From NCBI GenBank assembly GCA_902520725.1, contig CABYPB010000007.1, forward strand, positions 1 to 64,000: DNA of 64,000 bases, written 5' to 3'. How positions within the stretch are numbered: the stretch's first letter is position 1; each line of letters starts with the position of its first letter. Under the pieces are notes generated by a model, which was not told where the DNA came from, ran no database searches, and saw only the letters and a list, made by a program, of their open reading frames with translations. The position numbers were made by a program, and so were the translations under genes. Origin of the DNA: an uncultured SAR86 cluster bacterium (GTDB taxonomy: Bacteria > Pseudomonadota > Gammaproteobacteria > Magnimaribacterales > D2472). Of the stretch, positions 20,286 through 30,972 are shown piece after piece.

Positions 20286-20867
20286 CTACAAGCCAAGTCT
20301 TTCAGTCCAATTGTCATCAGAGGGTCTTTGATGATTTATTATCATTTCAACTAATTCTTCTGGTGAATCAGATACTAATAATTCTTGTAAATTTGAAGGA
20401 GAGATAAAACCCTCATCAACTGCTTTATTAAACCATTTGAGAAGATAATCGTAATAACCCTCAGTATTTAAGATACCAACAGGCTTATTGATAATGCCCA
20501 ATTGATTACTTGCCATAATTTCTGCAAGCTCATCTAAAGATCCTACACCCCCTGGTAGAACAATAAATGCGTCTGATCTAGACATAAATTCATCCTTTCT
20601 ATCAAGCAAAGTCTCTGATACGACTATCTCATCTAATCTTGGATTGGCCAGTTCCAATGCGTGTAAAGATTTAAGAGATATCCCTAAAACCTTAACCCCA
20701 TTATCTAAAGCAGTATCAGAAATAATTTTCATAAGCCCTACATTACCTCCACCAAAAACAATATTAATTCCTTTTTTAGCTATAGATTTCGCAATAGACT
20801 TAGCAGCACTGGCATACTCTGGATTTTTACCCTCATGAGCTCCACAAAAAATTGAGATATTCTTCAT
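20286..20867 (-). CDS. LOG family protein (TIGR00730, cytokinin riboside 5'-monophosphate phosphoribohydrolase-like)
   Basis: VFGGGNVGLMK and LPGGVGSLDELAE (PGGxGTxxE-like) motifs. Confidence 0.92.
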   Translation of the reverse strand: MKNISIFCGAHEGKNPEYASAAKSIAKSIAKKGINIVFGGGNVGLMKIISDTALDNGVKVLGISLKSLHALELANPRLDEIVVSETLLDRKDEFMSRSDAFIVLPGGVGSLDELAEIMASNQLGIINKPVGILNTEGYYDYLLKWFNKAVDEGFISPSNLQELLVSDSPEELVEMIINHQRPSDDNWTERLGL

Positions 20868-20874
20868 AAGTTTT

Positions 20875-21312
20875 TTAAGTTTTAAAATTAAAAGTTACTG
20901 GTCCAGTGTTGACCAAATTTATTTCCATGAAAGCTCCAAACTTTCCCTCTTCAATTCTTAAAGATGTTTTTTTAAACTCACTCACAAATTTATCATACAG
21001 TAATTTTGCATCATCAGTTTTTGCAGCCTTATGGAAGCTTGGCTTACTTCCTTTGTTGGTAATTGCAGCTAAAGTAAACTGACTAACTATTAAAACCTCT
21101 TCGTCAGAATCTTTTAAAGATCTTGATGATATACCTTTTGGGCCGTCCAGCATTCTGAATGCTATTAGCTTATCAGTCATTTCCTTAACTTCTTCGAAAC
21201 TATCACTTTCTTCAAAACAAACAAAAAGAAGACAGCCTCTTTTAATTGAAGAAAAAACTTGGCCATCAATAATAACCTCGGCTCTTGAAACTCTTTGAAC
21301 AGTTGCTAACAA
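20875..21312 (-). CDS. dtd: D-aminoacyl-tRNA deacylase
   Basis: MLATVQRVSRAEV, LIVSQFTLAA, NTGPVTF. Confidence 0.96.
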   Translation of the reverse strand: MLATVQRVSRAEVIIDGQVFSSIKRGCLLFVCFEESDSFEEVKEMTDKLIAFRMLDGPKGISSRSLKDSDEEVLIVSQFTLAAITNKGSKPSFHKAAKTDDAKLLYDKFVSEFKKTSLRIEEGKFGAFMEINLVNTGPVTFNFKT

Positions 21313-21315
21313 ATT

Positions 21316-22332
21316 TTATCTGTCTTCAAGCTCTTGTTCCCATTGGCCCAAAGAAGCTAGCTTATTCATTTCTGCTCTATGAGATAATTCATCTTGAGAA
21401 ATAAACTCATTTTCTGACTTTCCTTCCCAAGCCTTTAGGGCTGCAGCTTGGAGAGCTCTTCCATAGGAAAAACTTAATTTCCATGAAAAGCCACCAATTT
21501 TATTCATTGCATCTAAATGAGCTGTTGCCAGAATTTCTGATTGACCTCCAGATAAAAAGGTTATTCCAGGAAGTTCCGCTGGAACATTGGCAATCAAACA
21601 ATCTAATGTTTTCTGGGCAACCTCTTCAACACTTGCTTGATCAGTAGCATCTTTACCAGAAGTAACCATATTGGGCTTTAAAAGTGTCCCTTTAATATTA
21701 ACGCTGGCTTTTTCAAGATGAGAAAATAAAGATTTTAAAGATCTTTCTGTTGCATCAAAACATTGCTCAATATTATGTTCTCCATCCATTAAAACCTCTG
21801 GTTCAACGATAGGAACCATTCCATTGTCTTGAGCACATTTAGCATAATCAGCTAACGCCTGCATATTTGCATCGATGCATTTGTCGGTTGGAATTCCATC
21901 ACCAATGTTAATAACAGCCCTCCATTTTGTAAATTTTGCGCCCATAGATGAATACTCTTTTAATCTTTCATCTAACCCATCTAGCCCTACTGTTACAGTT
22001 TCATTGGGACAATCCTCAATTGGTTGCAACCCTTTATCTACCTTGATGCCAGGAAGTGCACCTTGATCAGAGATTATATCTCTAAGCAAAGTTCCATCTT
22101 TTGCTTTTTGTCTTATTGTTTCATCAAATAATATTACTCCACCTATATTTCCTTTCATGCCTTTTGATCTAAAAAGTAACTCTCTGTAGTCTCTTCTGTT
22201 TTCTTCTGTTGGATCAACACCAATTGAATCAAACCTTTTTCCACAAGTAGGGTTGCTTTCATCTGCTGCTAAGATTCCTTTTCCATCAGCAACTATAAAG
22301 ATTGCTATTTCTTCAATATTGGATAGTGACAT
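21316..22332 (-). CDS. class I fructose-bisphosphate aldolase (eukaryote-like type)
   Basis: GKGILAADESNPTCGKRF, LLKPNMVTSG, FLSGGQSE, SFSYGRALQAAALKAW. Confidence 0.95.
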   Translation of the reverse strand: MSLSNIEEIAIFIVADGKGILAADESNPTCGKRFDSIGVDPTEENRRDYRELLFRSKGMKGNIGGVILFDETIRQKAKDGTLLRDIISDQGALPGIKVDKGLQPIEDCPNETVTVGLDGLDERLKEYSSMGAKFTKWRAVINIGDGIPTDKCIDANMQALADYAKCAQDNGMVPIVEPEVLMDGEHNIEQCFDATERSLKSLFSHLEKASVNIKGTLLKPNMVTSGKDATDQASVEEVAQKTLDCLIANVPAELPGITFLSGGQSEILATAHLDAMNKIGGFSWKLSFSYGRALQAAALKAWEGKSENEFISQDELSHRAEMNKLASLGQWEQELEDR

Positions 22333-22335
22333 AAG

Positions 22336-23490
22336 TTAACTCCTAATTTCTTTTAAATTTAAAGCTTTGATCGATGGTAAAGTCTTACCTTCCATAAACT
22401 CCAAAAAGGCTCCTCCGCCAGTTGAACAATATGATACATCATCTGGATTTATATATTTATTAATTGCAGATAACGTTTCGCCTCCCCCAGCTAATGAAAA
22501 AGCCTTAGATTTTGAAATAGCTTTTGAGAGGCATCTTGTTCCTTCAGCAAAAAGATCATTTTCAAATACTCCAACGGGACCATTCCAAAGGATAGTTTTT
22601 GCATCATTTATTAAAGAGAATGTTTTTTCTTCAATACTAAGATCTAAAATCATTTCATCTTCAGTAATTTCATTAACTGACTTTTCTTTAATGTCTTTTC
22701 CTTCAAATGATTTTGATGTCGTCACGTTTCTTGGCAGAACTATCTTACCTTCTTCAATTAGCTCTTTTGCTATATCTAACATAGAATCCTCAACCAAAGA
22801 TTTTCCTACATCTAATCCTGCGGCTTTCAAAAAGGTATTTGCAATACCTCCTCCAACAATTATATGGTCAGCGACTGAATTAATATGTTTTATTAATTCA
22901 AGTTTAGAGGAAACTTTAGCGCCACCAATGATTGCTATATACGGTGCTTTAAAACTATCAAGAGCTTGAGATAAGAATTTGTTTTCTTTCTCCATAAGAA
23001 AGCCGGCACATGCAATAGAAGCATGCTCAATTGCAGCATGGGTTGAAGCTTGTTCTCTATGTGCTGTCCCAAACGCATCAAAAACATATATATCTCCAAG
23101 ATTTGCTAATTTGTATCCTAAGTCTTGGCAGTTTTCTTTTTCGCCTTTAAAAAATCTTATATTTTCAAGAACTTGAATAACTGATTCGCTTTTAAAAATA
23201 TGTTCTGACTCTAAATCATCAATAACTTCACATGACATATTGATAATCTTACTTAAAGATTCAGCAACAGGTTTTAAAGAAAATTTTTCATCAAAACTTC
23301 CTTCTGTTGGCCTGCCTAAGTGGCTAATTAATAAAATCCTAGCTCCATGATTTAATGCGAACATGATAGTAGGAATGCAGGCCTCTATTCTGGTCGAGTC
23401 TAAAACAATACCATCTTTAATTGGCACATTCATATCAACGCGTATAACAAGATTTTTAGAAGTTATATCTTCTGAGGAGAGATTAATCAT
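22336..23490 (-). CDS. pgk: phosphoglycerate kinase
   Basis: VIRVDMNVPIKDG, LLISHLGRP, WNGPVGVFE, STGGGAFLEF. Confidence 0.97.
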   Translation of the reverse strand: MINLSSEDITSKNLVIRVDMNVPIKDGIVLDSTRIEACIPTIMFALNHGARILLISHLGRPTEGSFDEKFSLKPVAESLSKIINMSCEVIDDLESEHIFKSESVIQVLENIRFFKGEKENCQDLGYKLANLGDIYVFDAFGTAHREQASTHAAIEHASIACAGFLMEKENKFLSQALDSFKAPYIAIIGGAKVSSKLELIKHINSVADHIIVGGGIANTFLKAAGLDVGKSLVEDSMLDIAKELIEEGKIVLPRNVTTSKSFEGKDIKEKSVNEITEDEMILDLSIEEKTFSLINDAKTILWNGPVGVFENDLFAEGTRCLSKAISKSKAFSLAGGGETLSAINKYINPDDVSYCSTGGGAFLEFMEGKTLPSIKALNLKEIRS

Positions 23491-25471
23491 TAATTAATGA
23501 TTTTGCTGTACCAACCACATTTTCTATAGTAAATCCAAAATGTTCTAGCAATACATTGCCTGGTGCTGATTCACCAAAGCTTTCTATTCCAATAACTTTA
23601 TCGCTTCTATTTAAAATTTTGTACCAAGAATTAGGGTGGCCACACTCAACAACAAGAACTGGTTTAGAAGAATCGATAATAGTATTTTGAAATTCTTTGC
23701 TTTGTTCTAAAAAAATATCTAATGATGGCATTGACACAACATTTGCATTTATTGAGTCATTCTCTAGTTCTATTGAAGCATCTAATGCTAATTGAAGCTC
23801 ACTTCCTGATGCAATAATAGTCAAATCTGGACTATCATTTACTTTGAGTAAATATCCACCCATTTTAATATCATTTAGTTGATCGGATGTTCTATTAATT
23901 GGTGAAGTTCCTTGCCTGCTAAAAATAAGGCAGGTAGGTGTCTTAGTTGAGCTAACTGCATTTTTCCAAGCAACAGCTGTCTCAACTAGATCAGCTGGTC
24001 TCCAATTGTTCAAATTAGGTGTCGATCTTAAAGTTACCATATGTTCTATTGGCTGATGTGTTGGGCCATCTTCGCCAAGAGCTACTGAGTCATGCGTATA
24101 TACAAAAATGTTAGGAAGACCCATAAGGGCAGATAGTCTAACCGCATTTCTAGCATAATCTGTAAAAACTAAGAAGGTAGCTCCGTATGGCTTTATGCCT
24201 CCATGGAGAACCATGCCATTCATTATTGCAGACATGCCAAACTCCCTTACTCCATAATTAATATGATTTCCGGATGGGTTTTCATTAGAAAAGGTTGAGC
24301 TTGATGCTGAAAAAGTATTATTTGATGGTGTTAAATCTGCTGATCCACCAATAAGTTCTGGCATTTCTTTTACAAAAAAATCTAAACATGCTTTAGAGGC
24401 TTTTCGTGTTGCCATTGATGGGTTACTCAAATTACACTCTTCAAGAAACATACCAAAATTTTCTTCAAAGTTTTTAGGCATTTCTCCTTTTATTCTTCTA
24501 TGTAGCTCCATTGAATCATCTGGATACTTTTCTTGATAGTTTTCAATTATTTCATCCCAAGAGGTATTAACCTCGTTTCCAGAATCTTTTGAATTCCAAA
24601 ATTCATATATATTTTCAGGTACTTCAAAAGGAGGGTATTGCCAATCAAGAGCATTTCTTGTTTTTTCAATCTCTTCGTCACCCAGTGGAGCACCATGAAC
24701 ATCTGCTGTACCAGACTTGTTTGGTGAACCAAAACCAATTATTGTTTTACAAAATATCATCGATGGTTTGTTTGTTTCGTTTTTTGCTTTAACTATTGCT
24801 TCGTTAATTTCTTCGACATTGTGTCCATCAACGCAAATCGTTTGCCAGCCATACCCATCAAATCTTTTAACTGAATCATCTGTAAACCAATTTTCAATTT
24901 CTCCATCAATAGAAATCCCATTTTGATCATAGAAACATATCAACTTCCCAAGGTTATGAGTGCTTGCAAAAGAACATGCTTCATGAGATACGCCTTCCAT
25001 TAAACAACCATCACCTAGAAATACATATGTATAGTGATCAATAGGTTTTATATCTTCTTTGTTAAATTCTGCAGCCATTATCTTTTCTGATATTGCCATG
25101 CCAACAGCATTTCCAATCCCTTGTCCCAAGGGGCCAGTAGTTGTTTCTATACCTGTGTCTAAATCATATTCTGGATGCCCTGGTGTTTTAGATTTTAATT
25201 GTCTAAAGTCTTTAATATCATCAATAGACAAAGGATAGCCAGTTAAATGAAGCAAACTATACAAAAGCATAGAGCCATGTCCATTTGATAATACAAATCT
25301 ATCTCTATTAAACCAGGTTGGATTTAATGGATTATGTTTTAAATGATTCTTCCATAAGGCTGTTGCGATTTCTGCCATTCCCATGGGCATCCCGGGATGA
25401 CCTGAATTAGCTTTTTGCACAGCATCAATCGACAAAAATCTAAGTGCATTTATTGGATCTGATTGGTGCAA
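23483..25471 (-). CDS. tkt: transketolase
   Basis: ANSGHPGMPMGMAEIA, GDGCLMEGVSHEA, GEDGPTHQPIEH. Confidence 0.97.
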   Translation of the reverse strand: MHQSDPINALRFLSIDAVQKANSGHPGMPMGMAEIATALWKNHLKHNPLNPTWFNRDRFVLSNGHGSMLLYSLLHLTGYPLSIDDIKDFRQLKSKTPGHPEYDLDTGIETTTGPLGQGIGNAVGMAISEKIMAAEFNKEDIKPIDHYTYVFLGDGCLMEGVSHEACSFASTHNLGKLICFYDQNGISIDGEIENWFTDDSVKRFDGYGWQTICVDGHNVEEINEAIVKAKNETNKPSMIFCKTIIGFGSPNKSGTADVHGAPLGDEEIEKTRNALDWQYPPFEVPENIYEFWNSKDSGNEVNTSWDEIIENYQEKYPDDSMELHRRIKGEMPKNFEENFGMFLEECNLSNPSMATRKASKACLDFFVKEMPELIGGSADLTPSNNTFSASSSTFSNENPSGNHINYGVREFGMSAIMNGMVLHGGIKPYGATFLVFTDYARNAVRLSALMGLPNIFVYTHDSVALGEDGPTHQPIEHMVTLRSTPNLNNWRPADLVETAVAWKNAVSSTKTPTCLIFSRQGTSPINRTSDQLNDIKMGGYLLKVNDSPDLTIIASGSELQLALDASIELENDSINANVVSMPSLDIFLEQSKEFQNTIIDSSKPVLVVECGHPNSWYKILNRSDKVIGIESFGESAPGNVLLEHFGFTIENVVGTAKSLIND

Positions 25472-25570
25472 AGTTAATTTCCCCGTTTGCTTTAATGGAT
25501 AATAATGTTTTTAAGATAAAAAGCATAGATAAAATTGAATTTTTTCAAATAAAGTAGTTAAATTGAATGC

Positions 25571-25595
25571 GCAATATTTTTTTTACCAATATTGC
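25571..25595 (+). repeat. inverted repeat GCAATATT-N9-AATATTGC upstream of metK
   Basis: Perfect 8-bp arms 30 nt before the metK ATG. Confidence 0.5.
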
Positions 25596-25624
25596 TATAT
25601 TTAAAAGTTTCGGGGAGAAAACAT

Positions 25625-26779
25625 ATGAGTTACATTTTTACATCGGAATCAGTTTCCGCAGGACATCCAGATAAGGTATGTGATCAAATTTCAGATGCAG
25701 TTTTAGATGCATATTTATCAGAGGATCCAAATAGTAGAGTGGCTTGTGAGACTATGATTAAAAATAATATGGTCTTTATTGCTGGTGAAATAACATCACT
25801 TGGGAGTCCAGATTTAGAACCCGTTGTTAGAAAAACTATAAATGATATTGGTTACGATACAGATGAGTATGGCTTTAATGGTGATACATGTGAATTTACA
25901 AATCTTGTATTTGAACAATCACCTGATATCTCTCAAGGAGTTACAGAGGGTGAAGGTGAAAACCTTGAACAAGGTGCTGGTGACCAAGGTTTAATGTTTG
26001 GCTACGCTTGCACAGAAACAGAATCATTGATGCCTCTACCGATTGATCTTTCTCATAGATTAGTAAAAAAACAAGCTGATGTGATGAAAAGTAATGAATT
26101 GGCTTGGTTAAGACCAGATGCTAAGAGCCAAGTAAGCGCAATTTATTCAGATGATGGAAAAACTATTGAAGGTCTATCTGCAATAGTACTTTCAACTCAG
26201 CACGATGAGGACGTAACTCAAGAAGAAATTAAAGAAGGGGTTATGGAACAAATTATTAAACCTATAGTCCCTAGTGAGTGGATTCTAGATTCAACTAATA
26301 TTTACATAAACCCAACAGGTAAGTTTGTTATTGGTGGTCCAGTTGGTGATTGTGGTCTTACTGGAAGAAAAATAATTGTCGACACATATGGTGGTATGGC
26401 AAGACATGGTGGTGGTGCTTTTTCTGGTAAAGATCCATCAAAAGTAGATCGCTCAGCTGCATATGCAGCAAGGTATGTAGCAAAAAATATTGTTGCTGCA
26501 GGTTTAGCTGATTATTGTGAAATACAGGTTTCATATGCTATTGGTGTTGCAAAGCCAACTTCTATTAATGTGAATACATTTAATAGTGAAAAAATATCAA
26601 AAGAAGCAATCGAAAAAATTGTAGAAGAAAAATTTGATCTTAGACCTAAAAGTCTTATTAATATGCTTGATTTAAAAAGACCTATCTATCTTCCAACTGC
26701 AGCTTATGGGCACTTTGGAAGAACTGATATTGATCTTTCATGGGAGAGAACAGATAAAGCTTCAGAAATTTCACAATAA
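25625..26779 (+). CDS. metK: S-adenosylmethionine synthase
   Basis: [52 protein letters not shown]; start trimmed to MSYIF with GGGGAG SD. Confidence 0.97.
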   Translation: MSYIFTSESVSAGHPDKVCDQISDAVLDAYLSEDPNSRVACETMIKNNMVFIAGEITSLGSPDLEPVVRKTINDIGYDTDEYGFNGDTCEFTNLVFEQSPDISQGVTEGEGENLEQGAGDQGLMFGYACTETESLMPLPIDLSHRLVKKQADVMKSNELAWLRPDAKSQVSAIYSDDGKTIEGLSAIVLSTQHDEDVTQEEIKEGVMEQIIKPIVPSEWILDSTNIYINPTGKFVIGGPVGDCGLTGRKIIVDTYGGMARHGGGAFSGKDPSKVDRSAAYAARYVAKNIVAAGLADYCEIQVSYAIGVAKPTSINVNTFNSEKISKEAIEKIVEEKFDLRPKSLINMLDLKRPIYLPTAAYGHFGRTDIDLSWERTDKASEISQ

Positions 26780-26809
26780 ATATTAAATAAATTAAATAAG
26801 GAAATAAAA

Positions 26810-28204
26810 ATGGAAAATGACTATAAAGTTGCTGATATAAATCTTGCTGAATTTGGAAGAAGAGAAATATCTCTTGCTGAAAATGAGATGCCAGCATTAA
26901 TGGCTTTGAGAGATAAATATAGAGATGAACAACCTCTTGCTGGCGCTAAAATTATGGGCTGTATTCATATGACAATTCAGACTGCTGTCTTGATGGAAAC
27001 ATTAATAGACCTAGGAGCTGAATTACGATGGTCATCATGCAATATTTTTTCAACACAAGATCATGCTGCAGCTGCTATGGCTGCTAGAGGGGTCCCAACA
27101 TTTGCCTGGAAGGGTGAAACAGAAGAGGAATTTGAATGGTGTATAGAACAAACTATTTGTAAAGATGGTAAGCCATGGGATGCAAATATGATTCTTGACG
27201 ATGGCAGTGATCTTACGGCAATGGTTCATGAAAAATTTCCTGAAATGTTAGAAACAATTCATGGTGTTTCAGAAGAAACTACAACAGGAGTTCATAGACT
27301 TAAAGAAATGCTTGAGAAAGGAGAGTTAAAGGTTCCAGCAATTAACGTTAATGACTCAGTCACAAAAGCAAAAAATGATAATAAGTATGGTTGCAGACAC
27401 AGTCTAAACGATGCTCTTAAAAGAGGAACTGATATGCTCCTTATGGGCAAGAAAGGTTTGGTTATTGGATATGGAGACGTTGGCAAGGGATCAGCCGCAA
27501 GTCTTGCTCAAGAGGGCATGATTGTTAGTGTTGTTGAATCAGACCCTATATGTGCTATGCAAGCATGTATGGATGGTTTTTCAGTAGTGTCCTGTTACAA
27601 AGATGGCGTTGTCACAAGAAAACCTGAGGATATTGATATGCAAGTTATGGGTAATACAGATTTGATTGTCACCACAACTGGAAACGTGAATGTTTGTGAT
27701 TCAGCAATGTTAAGTACTTTAAAAAATACAGCTGTTGTTTGTAATATTGGTCACTTTGATAATGAAATTGATACTGCATTTATGAGAGAAAACTATTACT
27801 GGGATGAGATTAAGCCTCAAGTTCATAGAATTTTTAGGGATACAAAGCCAGATGGAACTCCCGACCTTTCCAGTAAAAACTATCTTGTTCTTCTTGCTGA
27901 AGGGCGATTAGTTAATCTTGGTAACGCAACAGGACATCCAAGTAGAATCATGGATGGCTCTTTTGCAAACCAAGTCTTAGCTCAGATACACTTATATAAG
28001 CAAGGATTTGCCAATATCAATGACGAAGATACTAAAGCAGAAATGATTACAGTTGAAGTTCTTCCTAAGAAATTAGATGAAGAAGTTGCAGCTCTGATGG
28101 TTGCTGGTTTTGGTGGAACTATGACTCAGCTTACTCAAGATCAAGCCGATTATATTAATGTTCCTAAAGATGGTCCTTTCAAGGAAGAAAGTTACAAATA
28201 TTAA
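26810..28204 (+). CDS. ahcY: adenosylhomocysteinase
   Basis: [52 protein letters not shown]. Confidence 0.97.
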   Translation: MENDYKVADINLAEFGRREISLAENEMPALMALRDKYRDEQPLAGAKIMGCIHMTIQTAVLMETLIDLGAELRWSSCNIFSTQDHAAAAMAARGVPTFAWKGETEEEFEWCIEQTICKDGKPWDANMILDDGSDLTAMVHEKFPEMLETIHGVSEETTTGVHRLKEMLEKGELKVPAINVNDSVTKAKNDNKYGCRHSLNDALKRGTDMLLMGKKGLVIGYGDVGKGSAASLAQEGMIVSVVESDPICAMQACMDGFSVVSCYKDGVVTRKPEDIDMQVMGNTDLIVTTTGNVNVCDSAMLSTLKNTAVVCNIGHFDNEIDTAFMRENYYWDEIKPQVHRIFRDTKPDGTPDLSSKNYLVLLAEGRLVNLGNATGHPSRIMDGSFANQVLAQIHLYKQGFANINDEDTKAEMITVEVLPKKLDEEVAALMVAGFGGTMTQLTQDQADYINVPKDGPFKEESYKY

Positions 28205-28216
28205 AATTTAAAGTTC

Positions 28217-28244
28217 ATATTATGGGTGTTTACGCCCATAATAT
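28217..28244 (+). terminator. hairpin after ahcY (ATATTATGGGTG-TTTA-CGCCCATAATAT), terminator-like but without U-tract
   Basis: 12-bp stem with one G.T wobble, 4-nt loop. Confidence 0.5.
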
Positions 28245-28249
28245 GGCTT

Positions 28250-28333
28250 GTGAATACTTTTAAATTACTTATAACTCTTTGTCTCATTGTTCTCCTTTAT
28301 GGTTGTGGAGTTAAGGGCCCTATTATTTTTTAA
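28250..28333 (+). CDS. lptM: very short LptM (YifL)-like lipoprotein, MNTFKLLITLCLIVLLYGCGVKGPIIF (GTG start)
   Basis: Lipobox LYGC followed by GVKGPIIF, matching the conserved CGLKGPLYFP motif of LptM; directly upstream of lysA-dapF as expected. Confidence 0.8.
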   Translation: MNTFKLLITLCLIVLLYGCGVKGPIIF

Positions 28334-28348
28334 TACCTTAAATTTGGA

Positions 28349-29587
28349 ATGGATTATTTTGCTTACAAAAATAACAAGCTGTATTGCGAAGATGTAGATC
28401 TTCAAGACATTGCTATGCAATATGGAACTCCTTGTTATGTTTATTCAAAAAAAACTTTAGAGCGGCATGTTGATGTATACAAGAAAGCATTTAAATCTAA
28501 AGATAACCTAATTTGTTTTTCGGTTAAGTCTTTAAGCAATATCTCAATACTAGAATTTATTAATAAAAAAGGTTGTGGTTTTGATGTCGTATCAGGTGGT
28601 GAACTGAAAAGAGTTTTGCACGTTGGAGCCGATCCAAAGAAAATAATCTTTAGTGGTGTTGGTAAGTCGTATGATGAGATCCTATTAGGCATTCAAAATA
28701 ATATTCTTTCCTTCAACATTGAGTCTGAGGCTGAGGTTTATAGAATTGAAGAAATTGCGTCATCAAAGAATAAAGTTGTAGATATTGCTATCAGATTTAA
28801 TCCAGAAGTTGATTCGGGGGGGCACGAATATATAAAAACTGGTAGAAAGGGTGATAAATTTGGAATATCTTCAGATGATTCTGTTTTGAAGATTGCAAAT
28901 CACATCTATCAATCAAAAAACCTTAATTTGGTTGGTCTAGCATGTCATATAGGATCTCAGATATTAGATTTAGAAAGTTATCGACTTACAGCTCAAAATA
29001 TCAAGAAACTTTCAATTAATATAAAGAAAATTGGTCATGACTTAGATTTTCTTGATCTTGGGGGAGGCCTAGGAATCCCATATGAAAACGATAAAACTCC
29101 ATCGCCCGAAGAATTAATATCAATCATTGAACAAGAGCTTGAAGATATAGATGAAAGGATTGTTCTTGAACCTGGTAGAAGTATTTCAGGGAATGCAGGA
29201 ATACTTCTTACTACAGTTGAATATATTAAAGAGAATTTTTTAATTGTCGATGCGGCTATGAATGATCTTCTAAGGCCTGCCCTATACAAAGCGAAGCATG
29301 ATGTATGGAATCTTAAAGAAATGGAATCTATTGATCAAGTCTGGACAATAGTTGGTCCGGTTTGTGAGTCTTCGGATGTAATTGCAAGAGAACATTCTAT
29401 TAATGCCAATGAGGGTGATGTTCTTGCGATAAAGACTGCAGGCGCATATGGATTTGTAATGTCTTCAAATTACAACTCAAGAGTGCGACCAGCCGAAGTT
29501 ATGGTTGACGGTAAAACATTCAATGTGATCCGCTCAAGAGAATCATTTAATGATCTTATAAAAAATGAGATTAATCTAAATGATTAA
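28349..29587 (+). CDS. lysA: diaminopimelate decarboxylase
   Basis: FSVKSLSNISIL, GCGFDVVSGGEL, GLACHIGSQI, LEPGRSISGNAG. Confidence 0.96.
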   Translation: MDYFAYKNNKLYCEDVDLQDIAMQYGTPCYVYSKKTLERHVDVYKKAFKSKDNLICFSVKSLSNISILEFINKKGCGFDVVSGGELKRVLHVGADPKKIIFSGVGKSYDEILLGIQNNILSFNIESEAEVYRIEEIASSKNKVVDIAIRFNPEVDSGGHEYIKTGRKGDKFGISSDDSVLKIANHIYQSKNLNLVGLACHIGSQILDLESYRLTAQNIKKLSINIKKIGHDLDFLDLGGGLGIPYENDKTPSPEELISIIEQELEDIDERIVLEPGRSISGNAGILLTTVEYIKENFLIVDAAMNDLLRPALYKAKHDVWNLKEMESIDQVWTIVGPVCESSDVIAREHSINANEGDVLAIKTAGAYGFVMSSNYNSRVRPAEVMVDGKTFNVIRSRESFNDLIKNEINLND

Positions 29588-30356
29588 TTTTGAAAAGTGG
29601 CATGGGAATGGAAATGATTTTGTCATTATTAATTCTATTGAAGAGAGCATTAAACTAAAAAAGAGTTTTATAAAAAAAATTGCAGACCGAAATATGGGTG
29701 TTGGGTTTGATCAATTAATTCATATCGGATTACCTACAAAAGATAATCATGACTTCTTTGTAAGATTTTATAATGCTGATGGATCAGAGGCGGGCATGTG
29801 TCTGAATGGAATAAGATGCGCATCTTCATATGTATGGAAAAAGAGCCTTGCTCCAATGAGAGAAATAAATTTTAGAACTAAACATATAAACATAAAGTGT
29901 TTCCCTAAAGGAGATAAACAGGTCTCTGCTCTATTAAGCAAACCAAAGGATATGCGAAATGCATTGCTTGAAAAAAAATTAAAAAAAATTATTGGTAATG
30001 AAATATTCTTATCAAGCATTGGTAATAACCATTTAGGAATAAAAATGAAGTCAGTGGATAAAGTTGATTTAAATATGCTTTATAAAAAAATAGAAAAATT
30101 AATTAAAAGCTTAGATATAAATTTATCAATATTTACTAAAAAAGATAAATTTGTTCAGATAAGAACATTTGAAAATGGAGTTGGTGAAACTCTTTCATGT
30201 GGTTCAGCCGCTTTATGTGTTGCTTCTCATTTTATAAAAGATAAAGCGATAAAAATAAAGTCGTTTGGGGGTCAACTAAGATTTGAAAACCATCAAGATG
30301 GTATATTAATGTCTGGGCCAACGAATTTTATTTATAAAGGAAATATTGATGAGTAA
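29580..30356 (+). CDS. dapF: diaminopimelate epimerase
   Basis: KWHGNGNDFVII, NADGSEAGMCLNGIRC, ENGVGETLSCGSAA. Confidence 0.97.
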   Translation: MINFEKWHGNGNDFVIINSIEESIKLKKSFIKKIADRNMGVGFDQLIHIGLPTKDNHDFFVRFYNADGSEAGMCLNGIRCASSYVWKKSLAPMREINFRTKHINIKCFPKGDKQVSALLSKPKDMRNALLEKKLKKIIGNEIFLSSIGNNHLGIKMKSVDKVDLNMLYKKIEKLIKSLDINLSIFTKKDKFVQIRTFENGVGETLSCGSAALCVASHFIKDKAIKIKSFGGQLRFENHQDGILMSGPTNFIYKGNIDE

Positions 30357-30969
30357 AGAACTAGATCCTAAAGATGTAGAATTATTTCTATTAGATAATT
30401 TAGATTTCTTTGAATCAAGGGAGTCTTTAGTTGGAGAATTAAAATTTAAACACTCTTCTGCTTCTGCGGCCTCTATTCTTGAAAGGCAAGTTAAAAAATT
30501 AAGAGAAGAGCATAAAAATTTAATGGATCTTCTATCGTCCTTCATGAAAACTGCATCTACTAATGAAGACCTCTTTAATAAATCAAAAGATTTAACTTTA
30601 GAGATTCTCGATTCAGCAACCAAGCAAGAGATCATCAATGTAGTTGAATCAAGTTTTAGTAATGATTTTAAGGTGGATAAATGTTCCTTTGAGTTCTATA
30701 AAAACAATGAAATTCAAGAGATTGAAAACATAACAGGTCTTTCCTTTCATAAAGGAGCTATTCATTGCGGTTCTTTTTCATCTGAAAAAATGAATGTCTT
30801 ATTTAAAGATGAATCTATTCAATCAATGGTTGTTGCTGTGGTGGTGATAAAAAATGAAATTGGATTATTAAAAATTGGTAGTTTTGATAGAGCTAAATAT
30901 CTTGGTGATGAAGATACAACGTTTATTCAATATATTAGAGATATCTTGGAAGTTAAATTGACTAAGTGA
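30349..30969 (+). CDS. DUF484 family protein
   Basis: Between dapF and xerC as in gammaproteobacteria; LDPKDVELFLLDNLDFFESRESLVGELKFKH. Confidence 0.88.
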   Translation: MSKELDPKDVELFLLDNLDFFESRESLVGELKFKHSSASAASILERQVKKLREEHKNLMDLLSSFMKTASTNEDLFNKSKDLTLEILDSATKQEIINVVESSFSNDFKVDKCSFEFYKNNEIQEIENITGLSFHKGAIHCGSFSSEKMNVLFKDESIQSMVVAVVVIKNEIGLLKIGSFDRAKYLGDEDTTFIQYIRDILEVKLTK

Positions 30970-30972
30970 TTT

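Noticed and set aside
22367-22969. 200-aa plus-strand ORF antisense to pgk
   Set aside because: Lies entirely within the strongly supported pgk on the opposite strand; reads as a composition artefact with no recognisable family.
26780-26809. Searched metK-ahcY gap for an SAH riboswitch
   Set aside because: Only 30 nt of AT-rich sequence; too short for the known structure.
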